In this document: piece by piece, positions 41,858 through 53,400 of the stretch
Layout: each line of letters starts with the position of its first letter
How positions within the stretch are numbered: the first letter of the stretch is position 1
Assembly (NCBI RefSeq): GCF_963676685.1
Contig: NC_092346.1
Span: 42,653,289-42,717,288, forward strand
Direction: 5' to 3'
From: Mytilus edulis
Lineage: Eukaryota; Mollusca; Bivalvia; Mytilida; Mytilidae
DNA length: 64,000 nt
Translations under genes and position numbers: made by a program
Notes under the pieces: generated by a model
The model's database searches: none
Told to the model about the DNA's origin: nothing
What the model saw: only the letters and a program-made list of their open reading frames with translations

Positions 41858-42015
41858 CAGAGGCGGATTTAGGGGGGGGGGGGCAGGGCCCCCCCCCCTT
41901 TTTGGGGGAAAATTTGGTTGCTTATATAGGGAATCACTGAAGCGTGACTGGAGCGGGCCCCCTCTTAGGTCAGTCAGTGGGCCCCCACTTATGAAAATTT
42001 CTGGATCCGCCACTG
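41858..42015 (+). mobile_element. CAGAGGCGG-type MITE with 5-bp target duplication GTCAC
   Basis: Complete copy with ends CAGAGGCGGATTTA / TGGATCCGCCACTG and a perfect GTCAC duplication at 41853-41857 and 42016-42020. A G run and C run follow the left end. Confidence 0.85.
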
Positions 42016-42123
42016 GTCACAGAAAGAGCTTCTAGTATTACCATGATTACTATTAGGCAACTTTGAAAAAACTTATTTAAAACGAAAAATCTCGAAAAGT
42101 AAAGCAATGGAAAACGAGCTGAG

Positions 42124-42205
42124 ACTACAATGACAACGATGAAGACGATCATGATAATAATGATGATTGTCATGATAATGATGATTATGAGCATGATGGT
42201 AAATA
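42124..42205 (+). repeat. ATG/ATA-rich imperfect microsatellite
   Basis: Runs of GATGAT, ATGATAATGATGA and similar words. Both strands give open low-complexity frames (I/M-rich), which are not genes. Confidence 0.8.
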
Positions 42206-43199
42206 TGATATGCATGTGCAGGACTGTTACCTATTTATGCCGTATGAATATTTACAATTCTCTGCACGACAAACTCTCCACGCCGATTCACGTGGATGGA
42301 AACCAATGGCCTTGCATCCATACCATTGTTTTGGATATTAAGACATTACTGTAATAGTGTTATATCTATTCAACAATGTACTGTATGCATAATTATATTT
42401 TTTTCTTATTTAACATTTATTGTTGATTTGTATAAATGCCGTGGTGTTCGTTTGTGTCTCTGATGTCCAGTATGTGTTTGGTTATTACTTGTGCTCTGTG
42501 TGAGTGATCAACCGATGTGGTATATCTGATCTGAATAAAATTCTGATCCATCTTTCACGGCCGACACTCGGCTAACCGAGAGATTGGTCGGTTAATCTAT
42601 ATTGAGTATGCGGCTATATCGGCGGTTGGTTTGTTAATCGGGTTGGTTATACGTCTGTTAAGAGTAAAACGCACTATTTAATGTTAAACTCTGTTAAATA
42701 TACAGATTTTTGGCATATTATAAGAACCAAATCAAAAAAAGAAAAGTGTCTGACAAAATGATATCTATCATAGAACATTTTCCACCTTTAAAAACATTTC
42801 ATAGTCTGCGCAGTTTTCAGTAAAACTAAAAGGCGTCGCGCAAGTATGTAGTATTTATGCTTATACGCATAGCAATTTTTTTAATAAAAGGCGAAACAAA
42901 CAAATTAAGATATCATTTAAAGAACACAAAATAGTACTTTGGTTCTAAAAAATAAATTGACATTAGTAAATATTTCATTATTGTAATATAACGTGAATAA
43001 TACCACGTTTTAGTGAAAATTATGAGAATAAAGTCTGTTAATGGGTTGGGCAATTAAAATTGTGTCAGTTAAGAGTTATTTAGCCACGGCAATAGTTTTG
43101 CTACCTTTATATTTTCCCATTGAAAAAGTTAAGAATGAGATGTTCTTGAGTAAAAAAAATGACAATACGGTGCAACAGTATCCTTTTAGTAAGAGCATT

Positions 43200-43575
43200 T
43201 TTATTTCTATGCATTTTATTGAAGGGTGTGTCACTTCAATAAAGTCTGATTCAAAATTTTATTTTGGAGTTATTGAGTTTTTGTAAAAAAAAAGTTGTTT
43301 TTTTTCACATGTCGCGCCGTATCTTAAAAAACCATTAATGATTGACTATTGCTTAAAACTTTACACACTTCTTAGTTATATTAATCTCAAGATCTGTATA
43401 TTTTTGGGTGATGATTCAAAATTTTATTTTAGAGTTTTGAGTTGTAAAAAAAAAGGTTTTTTTTTTTCACATGTCGCGCCGTATCTCAGAAACTATTTAT
43501 GATTATTGCATAAAACTTCTCACACAAGACGAAGGGCGTATCATGTGCTCATGGCGCAGCTGTTTATTTAGCAAT
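43200..43575 (+). mobile_element. Truncated composite element of the ATGTCGCGCCGTATCT family
   Basis: Two repeats of 'CACATGTCGCGCCGTATCT', 'GATGATTCAAAATTTTATTT' and ATTATTGCATAAAACTT, ending in GGGCGTATCATGTGCTCATG + GCGCAGCTG, the same 3' end as the full copy at 58.2-59.05 kb. Nested inside the 2.1-kb transposon, so it inserted later or was captured. Confidence 0.7.
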
Positions 43576-43964
43576 ATATCACTCTCTACTGTACTTATCT
43601 ATTATTCTATATTCTGCGACTCCATCCAGATTCTCGTGTATACAATGAGGGTCCAGATTGGGAGTGATGTTTATTTCTGTATTCTTTAAATTGTGATGTC
43701 ACTTTTCTCTACATTTTATTTATCTTACTCATTATTCTTTCTCTATTCTTTATATGTTAGCATCCAAATATATTTTACTTACTGATGTTTAGTTACATAC
43801 GACGTTTGTCTCTGATTTATATACTGGTTACCAATGTAGATGACACATTGGTGTCATTCATGACAATTAAACAGAATCCACATGCTATATGCGACCATTC
43901 TTGGATGAAATTGATATTACTTTAAAACTAGACTTTTTGAAAACATTTTTATCAACTTGCATTG

Positions 43965-44150
43965 TCTAAATTGTTCATTGTTCATGTGTTGTTTCCGTAA
44001 ATTTTATGTTTCATTGTTCATGTGTTGTTTCCGTATATTTTATGTTCCTAGTTCATGTGTTGTTTTCTATTTTATGTTTCATTGTTCATATGTTGTTTCC
44101 GTATATTTTATGTTTTATTGTTCATGTGTTGTTTTCGTATATTTTAGCCG
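43965..44150 (+). repeat. 36-bp minisatellite, about five copies
   Basis: Unit TTCATGTGTTGTTTCCGTAA + ATTTTATGTTTCATTG, diverged between copies. It translates to a Cys/Phe-rich repetitive peptide that is not a gene. Confidence 0.8.
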
Positions 44151-44819
44151 CTCGTCTTGAGCCTACCCATTTGATCCGATAACACCCCATATAGCAATAA
44201 AATTATACTTTAATTGCCATTCATTACTCTTAACAGACCAATTAACAGACCGGGTTTTATACATTCGACCCATTAACAGACCAGGTTTTAAATAAAAAAT
44301 GATTAATGTCACCAAAATACAGATTTTCGTGTAGATTTTTCACACAATGATATTAATATGGTTAACAAACATAATGCCTGTCTCTTTTCGATGTTCAAAA
44401 TATTGAATGCAAGTAAATTCAACCAACGTGTCATTTTGTGTACATTTTGTGTGTGTAAAATCATTAAATGTGTATAAATTTATTGATGAGTAACCCGCCT
44501 TTTCATTTTATAGATCGTTTATCGAAGCTAGAAAAAAAATAATTACACCACTGTATTCAGTACATTGAATTGTTTTGTCAGACATGAATATTTTTTATGA
44601 TAAAAATATATTTAAAAAGTTATACAATGAAACATACTGAACTTGCTATGATTTTCTCGATAACACCGGATTAACAGACTTTAGCCGAGTGTCGGCAGTG
44701 TCTTTACTCGCGAGCTAGTTTAAAATCAAATAAGGATTACGAAATCTGAGACCTGTAATTTAATTAGATTGTGGTAAATCGAGAAGCAACTTTAGTATCA
44801 CCTCATTTAATAACTCATC

Positions 44820-45945
44820 ATAACTATCACTTGCACTTATATAGCTTAATGTCAAACATGAAGTCGCTTAATAATGATGTCCTTTTCCACATAGATAGGT
44901 AGAAGTCTTGTAATCGTAAGTCCAATAACGACATATCGATGATTTCCTTACGTTCAAAATGGCTGACTAAATCTAGTTGAATAAGGATGTCTTTGAAATC
45001 AAAGCACCAATTGTTTCGGCATCGCTCATAATCAAATTCGAAAGCAAGTTTTGTAATCCGCTGATCGTCGAACGATATAAGTCTATTCCAAAGACGGGCC
45101 ATGTTAATGTAATGTCGGTAGTGACAAGGTAGCCATTCGATAGTGCATAAATCGCCCACAAGGGTGCAAAGCGATGTATTCCTAAGAAATAAAGTATCGC
45201 TCTGTTTTGAATATTCTCCAAAGCTTGGAACATACATCCCCAAATTACTGATCCATAGTCTAATATAGGCACTACACAGGCATAAAACAGTTTTTCGTAT
45301 GATTTAACTCCAAACTTTTTAAACTGATGAATACTTGATATTATTTTCCCCAATGCTCGTCCTGGTCCCTTTGATAATGCTTCAATGTGCGTTGAGAAGT
45401 TTCCTTTATAAGTAAACACGACTTCTAAATACTTGTACTCCTTAACAGTTTCGAGTTTATTTCAACATTTTTTCAACACTGAATTCAAAGTCTGTAGGTT
45501 TAGCTCTAGATTTTCTAAAATGGACACATTTCGATTTACTTGTTTTTATCAAAACTCTCCATCGTTTGCACCAGTCCTGAAGTTTGTCTAACATTTGTTG
45601 TAAGTCCTTTTCAGATTTTTGCCAAAAGTGCAATATCGTCAGCATAAAGCTATATAGAAAGATTGTTGTCTTTTAATCTTATTGCAAGATTCATATCGTT
45701 TAACTCCATCACCAGGTCGTTAACAAATATCGAAAACAATGTCGGCGATAAATTGTCACCTTGTTTTTCACCCGTTTCGCAACAGAACCAGTCGGTAAGT
45801 TTACCGTTTAATCTCACACATGATTCAGAACTCTGGTAAAAGTTTTTTTTATAGAGTTATACACTTTTCCATTAATGTTATATCGTAGTACTTTGTACAA
45901 CATCATCTCCCTGTCAATGAAATCAAAACATTTTCAGTAAGTTCT
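44820..45945 (-). pseudogene. Truncated LINE reverse transcriptase, minus strand, frameshifted
   Basis: Reading from 45945 downward: IDREMMLYKVLRYNINGKV, then GEKQGDNLSPTLFSIFVNDL, then the catalytic YADD in LYADDIALLA near 45625-45655, after an in-frame stop. Next come DKLQDWCKRWRVLIKTSKSK near 45540-45590, the thumb region (KFGVKSYEKLFYACVVPILD then YGSVIWG) near 45240-45330, and a C-terminal region ending in DIKLYKCK with TAA at 44827. The 5' part (endonuclease, fingers) is missing and at least two frame breaks occur. The catalytic residues are intact but the copy cannot be functional. It differs from the plus-strand LINE at 32-33 kb. Confidence 0.8.
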
Positions 45946-48770
45946 GATTATTTCGGATTGCACTATTGAGGGTGAAAACAGAAGATACTTTTTGTACAAT
46001 TTTGCCTTGTACATGTATTGATTTTATAGCTCATAATTAGGAATATACTGTATAATACATGTAAAACAATTTTTGTCTATCAAGATAAGAAATAACAATA
46101 GATTAAATAATTGCTTTCATCAACATCATTTGTTTCTTTGGTGAACTGAGCGGTCTCATTCCATTGGCAATCATACCACATCCCTCATCTCTTAACTCTT
46201 ATGTCTTAACTTCAAATTTGGTATAAAAACAATTTTTTGTGCATGTATTATGTATGGGCTGTTGGTTTCATGTGATAATATTTATCGACCTGCTATGCTG
46301 CATGGGTTTTGTTGATGGTGATTGACATACATTCATTGATTCAATCATTGTACATGTAGACTACTAGTTTTTAAAATCTTCATTTGATATTGAATGGATA
46401 GTTGTCTCATTTCAATCATATCCCATGTCTCCTTGCTTATTTTACTACACATACATGTACATCGTCAATATACACTCAACACCAAGCAGATTTGAAGTAT
46501 TAAATGAATCTGGCATGTAATGGAATCTAAAAGAAGATGTTCAATGATTTATTTTTATATTAAAATATAGAAATAATCCAATTTAACCCAGGTATCACAT
46601 GATCATCTATCAAGTCACTATCAAAGTTCCCTACACACAAAGCGTAGCTTTCAAGTTTAGGATAAAAAAAAGGTAGAAGAGATTAAATGTTAATGATCCA
46701 ATGAAACATTGTTGGTATATCCTCCATAAATGATATTCAGAGGAACGTTCTGGTCAAAAGTGGCATTCAGTTGTACACTAGTATTTCTATTTCTATTTGA
46801 AGGCATGCCATTTATATCGTGTATATATGTTAGTCCACATGATAAGTGCATGAATGGCCAACTGCTGTTTGCACACAACTGCTTAGACTTTTTTGGGGAC
46901 TTGAATCCTTGTGTCTAGACTTTTCTTCTTAACATTCACCAGTTTGAGCATTTTGGAAAATACTGAAAAAAAGGTGTAATATAGTTACATGTGACAATAA
47001 TAATACAATAAAATTATATCATATGGCTTAAACAATTCCAATATCAAATATGTCCTTAACAATAGCAATACTACCTCAAGATCTCTGCTCGAATAATTAT
47101 ATTTGCAAAATTTATGTTAGATTTCTATGGGTTTATGCAAATTCAGGAATAATTTATATTTGTAGCAATGTTTCTATTGTTTTAAAATAAAATATTTTGC
47201 AATATTGTAGGATCAAAAGATGTCGCAAACAAACAAAAAATCAAAAATAACAATAAAAGGAATAAATGTTAGATATTTTGGATAACAGAATATCCTTTAT
47301 ATATTATATATATAAAACTCTAACTGGACTTGACTGAAGTATACTATACAAATCCTTGGTGTACTTCTTAGGTTTATATCATCGTTTTTTATCGGATATT
47401 TGTTTTACTCTCAACATTATCATGATCATTTAAAAAAATATCATTTGCATTTAATGGTTTTTTTTAACGGATATGTTTTTTACTATCAATGTTCGAGGCT
47501 TAAGTAGTGTGTACGCTATGGGGAAATCTATATATAAAAAAATCAATAATATAATTATATTTGAAACAGGATTGCTCTTTTACCGGTGGTCGTGTCTTAA
47601 CGTGTCTTTAGCAGGAAAAAAAAACACTAACCAAACGGAAAGACTTAGCAATCAGGACAATTTCCTTTACTTTATTTTATCGTAAATTTAAAAATCACAT
47701 TTAAATAACGGTCCTACAAAAAAGCACCCAGGAGCGCCCGGGAAAAGAAAAAGCATCGGGTAAGGAAAAATAGCGACCGGGAGAATAAAATAATAAAATT
47801 TTATAACAATAAATGTTTTCCTGAATCAAGGATTTGAATAGTAAGAAGGATTGGAATCTCGTGAACTTTTGCATAGACTGTAGTATACAAATCCTTGCCT
47901 GAATTAAAAAAAAAATAATCATTGCTTGTTTTGTCCTTGATATATATTTTTCTTTCTTTTATTTGTTTTTCAATAGTCAGGATTTAACATACAGGTTCCC
48001 CTATACGCTACCACCTGACAAGGGTATTAAAGGGTTACATATAGAAAATAACTGAGTGTTATTATTTTAAAAAAAAATCCGAATATCTTTTAAGAATCGC
48101 GCAGTGTTAAAATAAGACAAAAAAACACTCTTAGGTTTAAATTAATTTTGGTGAAATGTAATAGAAATTACAAAAAAAGGGGAGCTAATTCCGTAATTCG
48201 CTATCATTCTTACTAATCATTCTAACCAAAAGTTATGTAGAGATTTCTCGAATTACCAGATACACATAATCGAAATCCCTGCTATTTCAAACTCAGGCTA
48301 AGTTTAAGTTCAAAATAGGTTGGTAAGGTCGGTTGTTTTTTTTTCAGCCACGTTCTGAAGTTTCTCATGAATAGTGGAGATTGCCAGATTCTAACTATAA
48401 CACGAATAGTTCATTAGTAGTTATATATGATCTTCTATTCTATCGATCACTTCATTAACAAGTAGGATTGATTGCGGCGAGGGACTGAATTATTGGGGTT
48501 GGATTCTTACAAAGACGCACTTTAGCTTCAGGGGTGCTCTCTTAGACGTCCGCGTTTATGTCAACATATGACCAAATCCAGACGAAAGTGAATTTGATAA
48601 TTACCTTGTTTTATCTTCTTTTATGAACTATTTAACATGCTGCTTTTAAATGAAATTCGTTATTTTTCTTTTCGAAATTCAATCCATTTTAAATATAATC
48701 GATTGAATGTCAGTCGGTCGAAGAGTTTTGCCGACGAACTGTCTTTGCAGTGACTCTCTAACGGACACCT
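45946..48770. other. Intergenic region upstream of the HTH/fumarase locus
   Basis: No supportable exon. Fragments of family A repeats occur near 46145-46185 and 46385-46440. A 47473 ORF beginning MFFTINVRGLSSVYAMGKS was considered as a fumarase targeting exon but has no clear donor and is AT-rich. Confidence 0.4.
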
Positions 48771-48773
48771 GAT

Positions 48774-48786
48774 ACCGGAACCGGAT
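48774..48786 (+). promoter_or_regulatory. Tandem ETS/GABP-type sites before the HTH ORF
   Basis: ACCGGAACCGGAT holds two abutting CCGGAA/T cores 17 bp before the ATG at 48803. Tandem ETS cores (NRF-2/GABP) are typical of TATA-less promoters, including those of nuclear genes for mitochondrial enzymes. Function is inferred. Confidence 0.35.
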
Positions 48787-48802
48787 ATCTAATTTGTTTA
48801 CA

Positions 48803-49900
48803 ATGGCCGAGACGAATGAAGACGAAAATCAGAAACCTGTCATTAAAACTGAAGCTGTGGACAATGAAACAACAGACAGTGCTTCAAATTATGCCTTCCA
48901 AACAGAAAATCAGTTCAACCCATACAATGTTAACATGGAACAATGGTTGATGGAAAAATTATACCGTCAGAACGAAATGTACCTGAGAAGTCTGAGTGCT
49001 GCTGCAGCTGCAGCAACAGCATCGGTGTCAACACCTGCTTCTTCTTCATCGGCATCTCCATCATATAGTACAGAACAACAAACTAACGATACGATATTGA
49101 ATGGAACAACAGCCCCACAAGAGCCAGCAAAAACACCAGAAGACAATCGAGGTGCAAACTCCTCAATTTTGCAAATCTTGTCAACTCCCCCAACATATGC
49201 AGCTGCAACTTTAGCCATGGATGCCGCAGACAAGAAAAGAAAAGAATTGTCATTGAAACAAAAAGTCGATATGATACAAGCAAGCAATGGGAAAAGCCAG
49301 AGACAGCTAGCTGATGAATTCAATGTGTGTAAAAGTCAGGTCCACAATATCATGAAAAGAAAAGATGAAATATTAGAGACATTTGAATATTCAACGCCAT
49401 CGAATAGAAAAAGACGATTTATAAGGACAGAAAATGAAGAAATCAATATATTGACACTTCAGTACTATTTGAAAATGAAAGAAATGGAAATAAATGTGAC
49501 AGGTTCAATGCTACAAAGAAAGGCAAGGGAAGTTGCTCAACAGTTGGGTAGAACTGAATTTAAAGCATCCAATGGATGGCTTGAAAGTTTTCGAAAAAGA
49601 CACAAAATAGGATCCTGTTATTCTGGGAATAATAGTACACATGGTTCAGAAAGACTGCCTTCATTTCCAAGCTTTGCAAATATAATTAAAAGACACGGAA
49701 ATGCTGCAGAGGAAAGTCCTTCATCAACACAGCAGGGTAATGAACCAAGTCCAGAAACAGAGCAACCACCAATTCATGTAAATGAATCGACAGAACATGT
49801 ACAGCAACCACAACATCAAGTGCAAGTACAACACCAAGCACAACATCAACATCTTCACATGAATGGTTTCTCACCTCATACAGTTGCATTTGTATGTTAA
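48803..49900 (+). CDS. CENP-B/pogo-type DNA-binding protein (psq HTH + CENPB HTH), possibly 5' exon of a larger transcript
   Basis: A 365-codon ORF from ATG at 48803 in good context (ACAATGG); the frame is open 9 nt further upstream but without ATG. Residues 1-140 are low-complexity, with an Ala/Ser-rich run. About 145-192 form a psq-type HTH (KKRKELSLKQKVDMIQASNG ... QRQLADEFNVCKSQVHNIMK). About 202-272 form the second HTH found in CENP-B and Tigger/pogo proteins (MLQRKAREVAQQLGRTEF, NGWLESFRKRHKI). The rest is Gln/His/Pro-rich. There is no DDE nuclease domain, so this is a transposase-derived DNA-binding protein or a fragment, not an active transposase. The ORF is intact. The last codons are GTA TGT TAA, which is also a splice donor at 49892; see the joining with fumarase. 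Confidence 0.75.
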   Translation: MAETNEDENQKPVIKTEAVDNETTDSASNYAFQTENQFNPYNVNMEQWLMEKLYRQNEMYLRSLSAAAAAATASVSTPASSSSASPSYSTEQQTNDTILNGTTAPQEPAKTPEDNRGANSSILQILSTPPTYAAATLAMDAADKKRKELSLKQKVDMIQASNGKSQRQLADEFNVCKSQVHNIMKRKDEILETFEYSTPSNRKRRFIRTENEEINILTLQYYLKMKEMEINVTGSMLQRKAREVAQQLGRTEFKASNGWLESFRKRHKIGSCYSGNNSTHGSERLPSFPSFANIIKRHGNAAEESPSSTQQGNEPSPETEQPPIHVNESTEHVQQPQHQVQVQHQAQHQHLHMNGFSPHTVAFVC

Positions 49901-50463
49901 TAATTACGGGAAAATCACAGAAAAAAAACTTTATCTAAAGTCTTTTATTTGACTTTCCTTTGGATCAAACCTTATCCGTCCAACAAATTTAAATTTCAAT
50001 AATTGTATTCATGAACCCTGAAAATTCTATAATCCATACAATGTTTTAAAATTAAAAGTCCCACTGCCAAAACTTTTAACTCTTAGGTTGAAAAAAATAT
50101 GCATTGAAGGGTTTCTTTCCCAAATATGTAAATATTGTAGGGACTAAAGTTTTTTTTATAAAAATTCATTTCACTCATACATGTACCGACCGTGCAAGGG
50201 AAAATACATGTACATGTAGCTGAATAGCCAGTCAAGGTCGTTAAAAACTTCCATCAGCATCATTGTATTGTACATTGTCATATACATGTACAATTTGGAA
50301 AATATTTTACCCAATCCAGTTTTTTATGACACAAACTGCTTTACTGGACCATTAGTGATTGTTCAATACATTTTTGTAGCTCATATATACTTGTAACACA
50401 TATGAAAACTACTGGATAATGATTATCTGCAATTTATAACATGTAAAATCTTTTTTGTTGTAG
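49892..50463 (+). other. Candidate phase-0 intron joining the HTH ORF to fumarase
   Basis: Starts GTATGTTAAT and ends TTTTTTGTTGTAG. Removing it joins GCA TTT to GCA TAT CGT in frame (AF|AYRIE). Contains no other exon; several ACATGTAC words occur near 50182-50295. Confidence 0.45.
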
Positions 50464-53400
50464 GCATATCGTATCGAGACTGATAGTTTCGGACAAATTG
50501 AAGTTCCATCCAGTAAATACTATGGTGCTAACACTGCCAGATCTGTGCTCAATTTTGACATTGGTGGACCTTCAGAAAGAATGCCAGTAAGCCTTGTATT
50601 TATTATATAATTAGAAAGAATATAGGTTGTCTAATAGGAAAACATTGTTCAAGTTATTAAGTATAAGAGAGGAATGATAAATTCATGTAATGTACATGTA
50701 CAAATGTTTAAGTGTTTAAAAAGACAAAAGAAGAAAAAAAGAATTGTTTTCTATATAATTGGATGACGTACCTTCCTTTAGTTTTAATACACATAGTGTT
50801 ATAAGTGATGAATGCAAATTAAGTCTTAACCTACTTCTTTTATTGATTTCTATGTATATATTTTGCAGATTCCAGTAATAAGAGCTCTGGGAATATTAAA
50901 AAGATGCTCAGCTGAGGTAAACCAGGAGTATGGTCTTGATCCTTCAGTAGCCAATCTTGTTATACAGGCAGCCGATGAAGTAAGTAATCACAATGTGAAA
51001 GGTGACTAGGACATAAAAAACAAAATTTAAAAGTTTTACAATATCTTAAACTAAAGCACACCTGACCTAGATGAAGTGAGCTACAATGTATTCTTATCAC
51101 ATGTTATCCGTTAACTTTTACAAAGATTTCTGGAAGTACTCGACCAATGGGAACAAAACCTTGGATCTGGTTTTAATTAACATGTTTGGTGAACGGATCA
51201 TGATAAACTTGGCCAACAACCTGACTGACATGACTAAAGTAGATTATTCTTGCTAAGGTTATTATAAATGGTTTTGTCCTTGAAAATCTTTATAGATAGG
51301 GGAAATCTGACGGGGCATTTAGGCAAAAATGTTCCAAATGTTAAGATTTACCAATTATATAAAATAAAAAATATGTGGTTTGATTGCCAATGAGACAACT
51401 ATCCACCAAATGTAAGAAGATGTAAGCTGACATCTGTATGGCATTCAACAAGGAAAATTGTGTTTTAGGCAAACACTGATGTAGATAGAGTAACACACAA
51501 AACTGACAAAAGAATACAAACAAATGTGTTTAAAATGTCCAGCACATATAATGCACTTATTGGATTGCCCATAAAATATTTCAATGATGTCAGATATCAG
51601 TGTACAGATTTAGGTGTTAAAGAGTTTTTATGGTAATGGAAATGATATTACAGTAACTCCAACTTATGAATCAACAGACCTTTTAAATGTATTAACACCC
51701 AAATTTTCATATGTACCATAATTGTATACATTTGTATCTCTATCAGTTCAACTGTACTTAAAAATCTTATCTATTTGTAGGTTATCGAAGGTAAACTAGA
51801 TGAACACTTTCCTTTGGTTGTGTGGCAGACTGGATCTGGTACCCAGTCCAATATGAATGTAAATGAAGTAATTAGTAATAGAGCTATTGAGATAGCAGGT
51901 GGTCAGATGGGATCAAAGAAACCAGTCCACCCTAATGATCATGTCAACATGAGCCAAGTAAGTTGTGAAATGAAAAATATCTTATTTCTGAGCACATCTT
52001 GTTTTGTGTATAAAATATACATGTACTTTAACCATCATGTGTGAAGGTGATGCTAAACAACAGTTAGTCAATATTGTGTAATTGTTAGTGTTAATGACTG
52101 TTTTTTCTCATGATACTCATAATAAGTCTTTGCTGCCTCTGTAAAATATGGTTATCTGAGTGAATATAGATAACGGGACATATATTATGAAACATCAACC
52201 AAACAATTAGAAAAGACTGATGATCTTCAACAATAAGCTAGTGATTAAATCACATGTTTACATGTTTTGAAAAAAAAATGCAGAAAAGTATACATACATT
52301 TTATATATAAATAATGAACAAATTAACTGAATAAAGACTGTTAACTTCTAAACATAGTTCTTACATGTACATCATGTACATGACCTAAACATAAATGAGC
52401 TTTTACTTTTTAACAGAGTTCAAATGATGCCTTTCCAACAGCTATGCATGTAGCTGTGTGTTTAGAAGTTCATACAAGGTTGTTACCCAGTCTTCAAATT
52501 CTTAAAAGTACTATGTTAGCTAAAAGCGAGGAGTTCAAAGACATTGTCAAGATAGGAAGAACACATTGTCAGGTAAGGTAGCAAGACTTTGTTTCATTAT
52601 TTTTAAGCACATGCATGTTTGATTAAGGACAGACAATTTCTGTAGAAGTTATCAAGAGGTGGTGTCTAGAAGTTGCTTTCATATGGGCTCCGTCGGAAAG
52701 AAATGGACCTTATGCAAGTGTTAATCAATATATATGTTATCGTATTTTCGGCTTGAAGTAAAATCTCTATCCAAAGTCTGTAACTGTTTGAAAATTGATT
52801 TTTGTTAAGAACCCTATAAAACAGACCAAACTTCATCTTTCATTACGTATTTGAACATGTTGAATGTTCCTAAAACCAATCAAAGTTGTATACATGCACG
52901 TGTAAACGTACACCTGCTTAAGGTCGATTTCTATCCGATGCAGCTCAAATTATAATAAAATTCACAAGATGATTGATTCTTCTGGTTACATTTATCTTGC
53001 AAGTGCGACTGATTCTGTACTTTAAAAGTTATTGAATCCAAAAGAATAAGAAATATGATTATATTTAATTTTAGGTGAGTTTGCTTGGATTGTCATTGAC
53101 TATATATACATTTTTGTATATATAATAAATGTGTAAGTAAAATAGTAAATGTTGCAAAATTCATTTAGCTTTTTATTGTATATTATACATGTAGGACGCT
53201 ACACCACTGACTTTAGGACAGGAATTTAGTGCTTATGTTGTACAGATAGAATATGGTATACTTAGAGTCAGTAATACATTACCAAGACTGTATGAACTGG
53301 CTGCAGGTGAGTTATCTACCTTAGTAAAGACAGCTGTTTTGTTTCTGTAATGGATTAAAAATATTTAAGAGCAGAAGAATACCTGTAATTTTAATCCTTT

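Larger units (their letters stand above)
42556..44700. mobile_element. 2.1-kb DNA transposon, non-autonomous, 5-bp target duplication TCTTT
   Basis: The left end CACGGCCGACACTCGGCTAA (42556-42575) matches the complement of the right end, CACTGCCGACACTCGGCTAA (44681-44700), at 19 of 20 positions. TCTTT duplicates flank it at 42551-42555 and 44701-44705. Subterminal words such as TCTGTTAA and ACAGACC recur at both ends. There is no transposase. The inside holds a truncated composite element (43200-43572) and a 36-bp minisatellite (43965-44150). A CAC-starting end and 5-bp duplications would suit Transib; CACTA elements usually give 2-4 bp. Superfamily uncertain. Confidence 0.75.

Noticed and set aside
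47473..47685. ORF starting MFFTINVRGLSSVYAMGKS as a fumarase targeting exon
   Set aside because: No convincing donor in the needed phase and composition equals the surrounding AT-rich DNA.
48967..49889. 118-, 66- and 67-aa minus-strand ORFs
   Set aside because: Shadows of the double-HTH ORF on the plus strand.
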